DNA from: an uncultured Faecalibacterium sp.
GTDB taxonomy: Bacteria; Bacillota; Clostridia; Oscillospirales; Ruminococcaceae
Length of the DNA stretch: 26,448 bases
NCBI GenBank assembly: GCA_900551435.1
Contig: URVW01000027.1
Location: 1 to 26,448, forward strand
Reading direction: 5' to 3'
Within the stretch, counting starts at the first letter, position 1; every line of letters begins with the position of its first letter. This document shows positions 1 to 7,553 of this stretch, in pieces. The notes under the pieces were generated by a model. It was not told where the DNA came from. It searched no databases and was given only the letters and a program-made list of their open reading frames with translations. The translations under genes were made by a program, and so were the position numbers.

Positions 1-93
1 GAACACGGCGATGCCCGGGGTCAGACGCTGAATCTCGAACAGGCTCACCGGGATATTGGCCTGGATGGCGGACAGGAGCAGCAGCAGGATCAC
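1..93 (-). CDS. possible N-terminus of a membrane protein (partial, runs off the left edge)
   Basis: Reading leftward after the cotH stop, one frame stays open to the window edge and encodes a strongly hydrophobic start (ILLLLLSAIQANIPVSL) typical of a first membrane helix. It is in the same frame as cotH and separated from it only by the TGA. The only start I can propose is the GTG at 93-91, and it has no ribosome-binding site at the right distance, so the true start or even the frame is doubtful. Position at the end of the pel-cotH operon suggests one more envelope gene. I do not recognise the family from about 31 residues. Confidence 0.3.
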   Translation of the reverse strand, partial: MILLLLLSAIQANIPVSLFEIQRLTPGIAVF

Positions 94-111
94 CGGGAAG
101 CCGATGCCGTT

Positions 112-1890
112 TCACTCCTCATAGGTATCCTCCGTGATGCTGCCATCCGCACCCACAAAAAAGCTCTTCATGCCGTAGTGCTTGCCCTGTTCTGTGACGT
201 AGTAGTCAAAGGCTTCCTGCGAATAGCCGGACTGATTCGTGGCCCGGACCCGCAGGAAATAATGCCCCGCCGGGAGCAGATAGACGTTCGCTTCGGGCAG
301 GACCAGATTTTCCTCTTTCCAGAACACGCTTTCGAACGTGTAGTCTTTGTCCAGCTCGGCGGTGTAGTGGATTTCTTCCGCGCGGAAATCGAAGGATGTC
401 TCCCACGAGAGATGCAGCTGTCCGTCCTCCACTTCCGGGATACCGATGTAGAACGGCATCGGCTTTTTCAGGTTCTCCCGATACAGCCGCCGGTTCTCGA
501 CGATCTCCGAATGCAGACTTCTTGCAATGGTGTCGTACTGCGCCCGCGTCACCGGCAGATAGGTCACATCCGGCTGCCGCCAGAGGAACGGCTCCACGAT
601 GCTGCGGTAGTGCTCCACCAGCGCGTCGATCTTCTCCGCGCTCATCACGGCAAACAGGTCCTCGATGGCCGCATCCAGCGCTTGGCGGAACTGCTCGCTC
701 TGCAGACAGCGGCGGAACAGCACATTGCCCCAGTAATTGCTCACGCCCTGCTCCCAGCTCAGGCCGTCGGAGCGGTGGTTGAGTTCTCGCTCGGTGCGGG
801 TCAGCATAGCATCGTTGTCCCAGTCCAGAATGTACCACCGGTCCACATTCAGCGGGCTGTAAAGATACATGTTCCGGCTCTGGGTGTCGGTGTTGCCGGT
901 CAGCAGCTGGAACGCCATCCAATAGGCGATGTTCTCGCAGTCGAACCATGTCTCGAACAGCTCGTCCATCGAATCCATCTCGCCGTTCAGGGCGTCCAGC
1001 ATCCGGATGAGCTTGGTGTGGTCGCTGTCGCCCTTGATCTCCAGATAGCGCTCAAACGCGGTCTGGTCATAGCCCGGGTCGGTCTGCTTTTTGATGACGT
1101 CCTCATAGCGGTAGAACTCGAAGAAATTCACCTTGTACAGATGCCCGTTTGCGTCCAAGCCATGCGCTTTCAGAGCGGTCTTGTTCAGCTGCTCCACTTG
1201 GGTATACAAGCCGTAGTCCACAAAGGAACTGTTGGCATGCTCGGTCAGGTCCTTCACATAGAGGTGCACGAACTGGGTCCGAAGCCCTATCATCTGCGGG
1301 ATGTCCCGGATGAGGTCATACGCCAGCTTGTTCCGGAACCGCAGACCGTCGCCCTGATGCTTGTTCAGCGCCACCGTGCGCTGGCCCCGCCAGCTCCCCT
1401 TGTTCTTTTTCAGCTTGATCTTATAGTTTTTCTGGGCGTTGCGGCTGGACGTCTGGCCGCGAATTTGTACGGTGGCATTGGGCGTCGTTTCGCCGAAGCC
1501 CACCTCGCTCACCGCAGGACCGCTCTCGTCGCCCACCTGCAAAAGTGCATCCACCTGATAGCGCTTCACCTGCATGTAATCGTAATCATAGGCCGAATAG
1601 TGGTTGATCTCCGCCCAGCTGTGGTCGGTCCCCTCGGCCTCGTTCCCCCGGGTGACGGTCAGGTACATCGTGACCACGCCGCTGTCGTCGTAGACCGTAT
1701 ACAGCGCGTCGTTGTCCCGCAGATGCAGCCCATCGGCGGGCTGCGTTTCTACGGCTTCTGCCGGGGTGCTGTCGGCTTGCGGGTCTGCGATTTCTGCTAC
1801 CGGAAGCAGCGCGCATCCGGCACAGCTGCCCGCCAATGCGGCCCCCAGCAGCAGGACCGTCCGGCGTGAAAGAATCGGCTCCTGCATCAT
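112..1890 (-). CDS. CotH kinase-family lipoprotein
   Basis: A 592-residue exported protein of the CotH family, atypical secreted kinases first known from spore coats and also found beside exopolysaccharide clusters. The N-terminus has a twin-arginine-like SRRTVLLLG stretch and a lipobox-like LAGSC, so I infer a lipoprotein on the outer face of the membrane. The body carries family hallmarks: a KNYKIKLKKNKGSWRG segment, a RFRNKLAYDLIRD helix, and the acidic DWDND motif (D356, D358) expected to bind metal and nucleotide. The C-terminal roughly 100 residues look like a fibronectin-type beta domain (HYFLRVRATNQSGYS). The start is ATGATG overlapping the pelG stop, preceded by AGGAGG; the second ATG has the better spacing. 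As the last clear gene of the pel operon it may modify the polymer or a partner protein; its substrate is unknown. Confidence 0.85.
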   Translation of the reverse strand: MMQEPILSRRTVLLLGAALAGSCAGCALLPVAEIADPQADSTPAEAVETQPADGLHLRDNDALYTVYDDSGVVTMYLTVTRGNEAEGTDHSWAEINHYSAYDYDYMQVKRYQVDALLQVGDESGPAVSEVGFGETTPNATVQIRGQTSSRNAQKNYKIKLKKNKGSWRGQRTVALNKHQGDGLRFRNKLAYDLIRDIPQMIGLRTQFVHLYVKDLTEHANSSFVDYGLYTQVEQLNKTALKAHGLDANGHLYKVNFFEFYRYEDVIKKQTDPGYDQTAFERYLEIKGDSDHTKLIRMLDALNGEMDSMDELFETWFDCENIAYWMAFQLLTGNTDTQSRNMYLYSPLNVDRWYILDWDNDAMLTRTERELNHRSDGLSWEQGVSNYWGNVLFRRCLQSEQFRQALDAAIEDLFAVMSAEKIDALVEHYRSIVEPFLWRQPDVTYLPVTRAQYDTIARSLHSEIVENRRLYRENLKKPMPFYIGIPEVEDGQLHLSWETSFDFRAEEIHYTAELDKDYTFESVFWKEENLVLPEANVYLLPAGHYFLRVRATNQSGYSQEAFDYYVTEQGKHYGMKSFFVGADGSITEDTYEE

Positions 1891-3365
1891 GATCCCTCCT
1901 TTCTGCGAAGCGTGTGCTTCGGCGTTTCCTGTTCCAATCGATGTTCCAGCCGGGTGAACCAGCCGGTCTTTTCCGTTTTTGCCATGGGCTGACGGCCCAG
2001 AATCCGATAGGGCAGACTGCCCGTAAAAGCGTCCAGCCGAAGCAGCGCGGCCCCCAGAAACACCGCCGCGCCCAGCAGGAACCCGAACCCATAGTAGGCC
2101 GGGTCGAATGCAAGCGAAAGGGCCGTCAAAAGGGTCGCGGCCGCCGCAAACAGGCCCGACACCAGCACCGCTCCCTTGTCGTCGGTGAAGTAGAGCAGGA
2201 TGAGCAGGACCGTGTTCCCCACCGCATACAGGCCGTAGCCCACGCAGAGAGTCCGGAAATAGCCGTGCATCAGGTCGTTGAAGCCCAAGGGCAGGGCGTC
2301 CAGCACCACGCCTTCCAGCGAGATGACCGCTGCCGTCGTGAACAGCTGCTTGAGGGCCGTATAGTACAATTCCCGGTTGAGGACCGACAGCATTTCTTCT
2401 TCGGCGGCAGCAAGGTCGCCCACCACGCCGCCGTCGTTGAACAGGCTGTAGTAGGTGTGGTAGCGCGGGTAGAAATTCACCTCCACCGAGACGACGAAGT
2501 TGACCGTCGTGATGAGGATGCTCAGAAACGCCAGCAGGGCCGGAACGTCGTAATACGGCGCACCGTAGAACAGCCCCTTCACCTGCACGCCGATGGGTCC
2601 CATCCAGACCAGCAGCAGATGCCCGAACAGCCCAAGGTCCGTGCAAAAGCCGGTCAGCGCCAGCGGAAGAAACTCATCCACCCAGCGCAGAAAGGCCCAC
2701 GGGCTTTCCTTACTTTCGGGGAAATATCCGTGCAGAAGCCGGATGTCCAGCACCATCATCACGCCATACCCTGCCGCAATGGCCAGCAGAAAGCCTTCCA
2801 GCACCGGCGCACCCAGCCAGAACACCAACACGGCTCCCGCGCCGAACGCTGCCGCCAGCGCCGCCGCAAACGAGAGCAGGACCCCGCGATAGTCCTTGAT
2901 GGCCGTCAGACAGCCCATCGCGTTCCAATTCACGATCATCTCCGCGAACAGCCACAGGCAGAGCAGCCCCTGCGCCAGCGTTGCGCCGGAGACGAGCAGG
3001 AACGCCCCGTACAGCCCGCACCCAAGGACCAGCATCAGACTGCTGGACCCCCAGAATGCGGGCAGGATGGCCGTTTCCCGTTCCTCGTAGAGCATATCTG
3101 CCACGAACCGCGTCACCGGCATCGAAAAGAAGCTGGTCACGAGCAGGGACGACAGCAGGGTGTAGGTCACCATGCAGACCAGAAGGTCCTGCTCGGCGCG
3201 GGCCGCCCCGGCCCTGCTGCAGAGCAGAAGGATGCCCGTCTGCAGCCCGACGCCCAAGAGCATCGGGCCGGTGCAGATGACGCCCGCATAGCCATAGGCC
3301 CGCAGCGCCGCAAAGATACCCCTGCGCCGGAACAGCTTTTTCAGTTCAAATCCGATCCCTGCCAT
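1887..3365 (-). CDS. pelG: Pel exopolysaccharide transporter PelG
   Basis: A 492-residue, almost entirely hydrophobic protein with about 12 predicted membrane segments. The N-terminus (MAGIGFELKKLFRRRG, then a first helix with YGYAGVICTGPML) is typical of PelG, a MOP-flippase-like inner-membrane protein thought to move the nascent Pel polymer across the membrane together with PelF, PelD and PelE. The chosen ATG has AGGAG seven bases upstream and overlaps the end of pelF by 20 bp; a longer frame upstream lies inside pelF and is not used. The stop overlaps the cotH start as ATGA. The C-terminal tail of about 40 residues is hydrophilic and probably cytoplasmic. Family identity is strong; the transport role is inferred from the Pel system of other bacteria. 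Confidence 0.9.
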   Translation of the reverse strand: MAGIGFELKKLFRRRGIFAALRAYGYAGVICTGPMLLGVGLQTGILLLCSRAGAARAEQDLLVCMVTYTLLSSLLVTSFFSMPVTRFVADMLYEERETAILPAFWGSSSLMLVLGCGLYGAFLLVSGATLAQGLLCLWLFAEMIVNWNAMGCLTAIKDYRGVLLSFAAALAAAFGAGAVLVFWLGAPVLEGFLLAIAAGYGVMMVLDIRLLHGYFPESKESPWAFLRWVDEFLPLALTGFCTDLGLFGHLLLVWMGPIGVQVKGLFYGAPYYDVPALLAFLSILITTVNFVVSVEVNFYPRYHTYYSLFNDGGVVGDLAAAEEEMLSVLNRELYYTALKQLFTTAAVISLEGVVLDALPLGFNDLMHGYFRTLCVGYGLYAVGNTVLLILLYFTDDKGAVLVSGLFAAAATLLTALSLAFDPAYYGFGFLLGAAVFLGAALLRLDAFTGSLPYRILGRQPMAKTEKTGWFTRLEHRLEQETPKHTLRRKEGS

Positions 3366-4803
3366 TTTCCCTCTCCTGATCCGTGATCTCTTCCAGCCGA
3401 CAGGCCCGGGCTGTTTCGTCGTACAGCGCCCGGTAGTTGTGGAGCATCTGCTCGTGGCGGTAGAACCGCTCCACCCGTTTCTGCCCGATCCGGCCCATCT
3501 CTTCCCGGCGAGCGCGGCTGGCGCACATCCGCTCCATGGCATCGGCAAGGCCCTGCCGGTACATCGGTGGCACGCAGTATCCGGCCCGCCCCAGTGTGTC
3601 GCCGGGTGCGCCTTCCAGCAGCTCCCGGCAGCAGCCGACTTCCGTGGTCACGCAGGGGCGGCGGGCCGCCATCGATTCCAGCACCGAGAGCGGCTGACCC
3701 TCCGAAATGCTGGTCAGGACTGTGAAATCCAGCCGTTTCAGATACTCCGCCACATCCACCCGCCCGGGGAACTGCAGATGTTTCAGATGCAGCTGTTCCG
3801 CCAGCTGGTAGCACTCCCGTGCATAGTCCTCGTCATCTACGCCGCCCAGAATGTGCAGCCGGACCCGCTCCCGCCGCGCGGACAGCTCGAAAAACGCATA
3901 CAGCAGCGTTTTGACATCCTTGATGGGGGCCAAGCGCACCACCGCGCCGATGTCCACCCAGCCGTCCTCCGGCTTGAGCGGGATATCGCAGAACCGCTCG
4001 TATTGGACGCCGTTCGGGATGACGCGGCATTTTTCGGCCGCACAGCCCAATTCGATCTGGATGCGGCGGGCATCGGTGAACAGGCTCGTCACCCGGAACG
4101 CCTGTTGATAGATGCGCTCCGACAGCAGGTAGAAGAACCGCACCCAGCGGTCCTTGAATGCGGGCACGACCCATTCGGCGCGGATGATCTCTTCTTCCCG
4201 CTCCCGGGTATAGATGCCGTGTTCCGTCAGCAGGACCGGGCGGTGGTGCAGCGTCCCGCCCATACACGCCAGAAGCCCGCCGTAGCCTGTGGAAATGGCG
4301 TGGTAAACTTGCGCTTCGGGCACGTCGCCGGTCATCAGATACAGCACCGGGAGCAGCATCGAGCGCAGAGTGTGAAAGGCATCCGCATAGGCCGTGTAGG
4401 GCGCTTCTTCGCGGCAGAGCTGAGTGAACCATTCCATAAATTCGCGACTCTGCAAAAACGAGAGCGGGTGCGCCTTTTTGTCGTGGAAGAGCCGGAACAG
4501 CACGTCCCAATCCGGATGTCCCAGCCGCATCAGCTCCCGCAGGGCGGCCCGTTCCTCTCCGGTGAAACGGACCGGCTCCGGCTCGCCGTGCAGCCGCAGG
4601 GCGTCGTCCAGAAACACTTCGTGCACTTCCACGACATTCGAAGGCAGTTCATACGCAAATTTCCCGCGGTCTGCGGCCTTTGCGCCCACGACCCAGAGCA
4701 CGAAGGTGTGCTCCTGCATCGCCTGAAGATACCCGTGCATCCACGTCGAGACTCCGCCGTGGACATACGGATACGACCCTTCCAGCACCAGACAGATGCG
4801 CAT
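3346..4803 (-). CDS. pelF: Pel polysaccharide glycosyltransferase PelF (GT4)
   Basis: A 485-residue GT-B glycosyltransferase of family GT4. The N-terminus MRICLVLEGSYPYVHGGVS is the diagnostic PelF opening with the glycine-rich acceptor loop. The segment VLLTEHGIYTRERE follows mid-protein, then IPNGV at the domain linker, and the C-terminal nucleotide-sugar site SEGQPLSVLE with the E-x7-E pair (E368, E376). Known PelF proteins use UDP-sugars to polymerise the Pel chain in the cytoplasm. Length matches the family. The start has AAAGGAGG eight bases upstream and lies three bases after the stop of the DUF2194 gene. I expect it to work in a membrane complex with PelG, PelD and PelE. Confidence 0.93.
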   Translation of the reverse strand: MRICLVLEGSYPYVHGGVSTWMHGYLQAMQEHTFVLWVVGAKAADRGKFAYELPSNVVEVHEVFLDDALRLHGEPEPVRFTGEERAALRELMRLGHPDWDVLFRLFHDKKAHPLSFLQSREFMEWFTQLCREEAPYTAYADAFHTLRSMLLPVLYLMTGDVPEAQVYHAISTGYGGLLACMGGTLHHRPVLLTEHGIYTREREEEIIRAEWVVPAFKDRWVRFFYLLSERIYQQAFRVTSLFTDARRIQIELGCAAEKCRVIPNGVQYERFCDIPLKPEDGWVDIGAVVRLAPIKDVKTLLYAFFELSARRERVRLHILGGVDDEDYARECYQLAEQLHLKHLQFPGRVDVAEYLKRLDFTVLTSISEGQPLSVLESMAARRPCVTTEVGCCRELLEGAPGDTLGRAGYCVPPMYRQGLADAMERMCASRARREEMGRIGQKRVERFYRHEQMLHNYRALYDETARACRLEEITDQERENGRDRI

Positions 4804-4806
4804 GAT

Positions 4807-6666
4807 TCACCCCTCCTTTCGTTCGATCTCCACCGTGGCGGCATCGGCCCGCAGAAGATACAGATTCCCGGTCAGCGGAGTCAGCTCGCCGCCGGTCACC
4901 CGGCCCGGAACGCCGCCGTTGGCGCGGAACAACAGCCACGCCTCGTCCTTAAAATTGCCCAGCGTCAGATTCCAGCCCTCGGCATCCCGCTTCAGGGTGA
5001 CCGTCAGGCTGGAAAAGCGCTGGATCGCGCCCGCGCACTCGGTGGCGGTCTGCATCCGAAGCTGCGGGGCCGTCTCGGCGAGCCATTGCAGATAGGCTTC
5101 CAGCCCTTCCTTATAGGCTTCCCAGCCCTCGGCGGCTCCACGGTCCACGTCCAGCAGATCGTCCGGGTGCATGAAGTGAGAGCTGACAAAATGCAGGTTC
5201 AGCTCACTCACCGCCGAAAGCCGCATATAGTCGTCGCCCTCCACGCTGCCCGAGACGATGCGCGGTTCTTCCACGATGCCGTCTGCGGCCACCCCAAATT
5301 CCTGCACATAGGGCAGACCGGACCCATCCCCAAAATAAGTGCTGGCGATGGTTTTCACCTGTGAACCCGTCCGCCCCAGCAGACGCCGCCCCGCCGCCGA
5401 GAGGATGTTGGACGGCGGCACATAGACGGTCCCTTCCACATAGGGCAGGACCACTTTCTGGAACGCCGCCAGCTCCTCCATCGCAGCGGTGATGGCCTGT
5501 TCGGTCGGCCATGCATGGTAGCTGTACAGGTCACCGTAATCTGTATCGGGCAGGACGAGCGGCTGATGGTTGTAGCCATGGAAGCCGACTTCGCCGCCCT
5601 GCCGCAGGAGCAGTCCGCCGAAATAGCGGAACTGCTGGGTGTCCTTTTGACGGACGGGCGGGTCCTGCGTATCGTCCTCATAGTTTTCGATCATCACCCC
5701 CGTAAACCGGACCCCATACCGCTGGGCCAGCCGCATGAGGTCCGGCCACCAAATTTTTGTGTAGAAATCCGAGATGCTCAGGCCGTAATCGCGGCGGATG
5801 TATTCGCCGTCGCCGCTGGGCACAGGGGACGGGAAATCGTCGAGGAAAAACACCGCGCTGTTGAGGACCGGATAGGCCGCCGCATCCCCCAGCAGACTGT
5901 AGGACGCCGCATAAAATCCGCGCACGACCTTTCCATAAATGCCGATGTTATCCACGACCACCCGGCCTTTGCCCAGCTCGTTGCTCCAGATGAGCGGAAG
6001 CCCCTCGTCGCCGGTGACGGCATAGACGGCGGCTTCCTCCCGCAGGTGCACCTGGAGCGCCGACTCGAACGGGTCACTGAACTCATACCGCTGTCCGCCG
6101 CCCAGCATGAATCCCTCCGCCGGGACGATGCTCTCCGCCATTTCGTAGGACCACGACGCCGAGAGAATGCCCAGCTTGGGCGCAACGACATCAAAATAGC
6201 TCGTCCGGACCGGGGCCATCGCAAACAGCGCATTTCCCCCTTCCTCGACCCATTCCATCAGCTCGATGAGCCGCTGTTCCAGCCCGTCCAAGTTCGGCAT
6301 CAGGATCACGACCGTCTGGTAGGCCGCAAAATCGGGCAGGGCTTCCGGGCGGGTCTTTGCAAGGTCCACGGTCTGCGCCGCGACCTTCATATCCTGTAGA
6401 ATTTGGTCGAACTCTTCCTTGGCCCCGGCCACGCCGTCCTGCGACGTGTCGCAGATCAGCAGACAAGTCACCGGCTGGCCGCGCAGGGTTTCTTCTTTGG
6501 TGAGGACTTCTTCCGGTTCCAACAGTTCCAGCCGGAAATGGGTCCCGGAATACTGCACGCCGCTTCGTTCAGCAAACAGCACAACGCCAATGAGCAAAAA
6601 CACCGCCCAGACCAGCACCAATTTCTGCCACCGGAACCGCTCGAACCATTCCCGCAGACGCTTCAT
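4807..6666 (-). CDS. PelA-type deacetylase (DUF2194 protein)
   Basis: A 619-residue protein with one N-terminal membrane anchor (about residues 14-31) and a large extracellular part. The first half looks like a degenerate amidotransferase/Rossmann-like fold. The second half has polysaccharide-deacetylase features: an acidic pair in FFLDDFPSP (D276, D277) and an H-x3-H metal motif in GFHGYNHQP (H363, H367), the arrangement seen in the deacetylase part of PelA. This matches the stand-alone deacetylase of Gram-positive pelDEA(DA)FG clusters; no glycoside-hydrolase half is visible. A C-terminal beta-rich segment follows. The start codon overlaps the pelE stop as ATGA, so translation is probably coupled. 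Predicted to remove acetyl groups from the exported polymer and thereby set its charge; activity is inferred from motifs only. Confidence 0.82.
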   Translation of the reverse strand: MKRLREWFERFRWQKLVLVWAVFLLIGVVLFAERSGVQYSGTHFRLELLEPEEVLTKEETLRGQPVTCLLICDTSQDGVAGAKEEFDQILQDMKVAAQTVDLAKTRPEALPDFAAYQTVVILMPNLDGLEQRLIELMEWVEEGGNALFAMAPVRTSYFDVVAPKLGILSASWSYEMAESIVPAEGFMLGGGQRYEFSDPFESALQVHLREEAAVYAVTGDEGLPLIWSNELGKGRVVVDNIGIYGKVVRGFYAASYSLLGDAAAYPVLNSAVFFLDDFPSPVPSGDGEYIRRDYGLSISDFYTKIWWPDLMRLAQRYGVRFTGVMIENYEDDTQDPPVRQKDTQQFRYFGGLLLRQGGEVGFHGYNHQPLVLPDTDYGDLYSYHAWPTEQAITAAMEELAAFQKVVLPYVEGTVYVPPSNILSAAGRRLLGRTGSQVKTIASTYFGDGSGLPYVQEFGVAADGIVEEPRIVSGSVEGDDYMRLSAVSELNLHFVSSHFMHPDDLLDVDRGAAEGWEAYKEGLEAYLQWLAETAPQLRMQTATECAGAIQRFSSLTVTLKRDAEGWNLTLGNFKDEAWLLFRANGGVPGRVTGGELTPLTGNLYLLRADAATVEIERKEG

Positions 6667-7553
6667 GAAGTCCCTCCTTTCCGCCAGAAATCCACCTCCC
6701 GCCGCCCTGCCGCGCTGAGATAGACATGGTTCCGCTCCATCTGCCGCAGGATCTCCCGCACAGCGGCTCCATCCCGACGAGCCGCTGCGCTTCGCAGCCG
6801 CAGAAGCCATGGTGTTTCCCGCACCGGCCAGCGCCGGACCAGTTCCGCCAGCGTCAGTTCCGCGGCATCATATTCTTCCAGCTGTAATTGGACCGACGCC
6901 AACCGGCAGCCCAGCAGATAGTTCCGCTTCCGGGTCTGCTGCTGTTGCAGAAGCTGTTCCAGCTTGCAGCGCTGCAATTCTGCCGCGCGGCCCTGCGCCA
7001 GCCCGAACGCCAGATATTCTTCCAGATAGGCGCTGTATTCGGCCAGAACCGCCGGGTCCTGCGGCGCGGCCTGATACTGCCGCTCGTACCGCTGCAAGGC
7101 AAGGTCGGCCTGTTTTGAAATCTGTGCCATCGCGGTGGCCGCATAGTGCACCACCTCGCTGTCCTCGTTCATCCGCGCCTGTTGCAGCAGGTCGTAATAC
7201 TGCACCGGTTCATCGGTCAGGACCGATAAGATCAGCTTGCGGCGCTGCTCTGCACTGTCCACGATAAGGGCTTCTTCCAGCGGGACGGTCCCGGCGGCGG
7301 TGTCCCGACCTTCCACCAGAATGCTCTGGTGCAGTTCCTCGTTCACCCGCAGTTTCTCCATGCCGGGGCGCTCACCCTGCCGCTTTGGGGTCCGGCCCGC
7401 CGCCCACAGGACACTCAGCGGCCCCCACAGCGGGACCAACAGCACCACCGGCCAGCAGCCGCGCCCGACCTTCTTCCGCCGTTTCCACAGGACCCACAGG
7501 CAGACGCCCCCATGGAGCAGCAGCCCCAGCACCGCCGCCGAACCCATCCTCAT
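6663..7553 (-). CDS. pelE: PelE-like membrane/TPR protein
   Basis: A 296-residue protein with two N-terminal membrane segments (about 4-19 and 31-47) joined by a basic WKRRKK loop, followed by a soluble alpha-helical region with TPR-like periodicity (for example AELTLAELVRRWPV and RRDGAAVREILRQME). PelE proteins show this organisation and bind the PelF/PelG/PelD complex as a scaffold. Position between pelD and the deacetylase gene, with ATGA overlaps on both sides, is exactly where Gram-positive pel clusters carry pelE. Sequence conservation in this family is low, so the call rests on topology and place. The start could also be the ATG two codons downstream. Confidence 0.75.
   Translation of the reverse strand: MRMGSAAVLGLLLHGGVCLWVLWKRRKKVGRGCWPVVLLVPLWGPLSVLWAAGRTPKRQGERPGMEKLRVNEELHQSILVEGRDTAAGTVPLEEALIVDSAEQRRKLILSVLTDEPVQYYDLLQQARMNEDSEVVHYAATAMAQISKQADLALQRYERQYQAAPQDPAVLAEYSAYLEEYLAFGLAQGRAAELQRCKLEQLLQQQQTRKRNYLLGCRLASVQLQLEEYDAAELTLAELVRRWPVRETPWLLRLRSAAARRDGAAVREILRQMERNHVYLSAAGRREVDFWRKGGTS

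Noticed and set aside
1887..3548. A longer PelG starting upstream of 3365
   Set aside because: The extra N-terminal residues are a shadow of the end of pelF; MAGIGFELKK with AGGAG upstream is the family-typical start.
178..5364. Long plus-strand open frames opposite the pel-cotH genes (up to about 640 codons)
   Set aside because: They mirror the GC-rich minus-strand genes, have His/Gln/Arg-rich shadow composition, no matching family motifs and no ribosome-binding sites.
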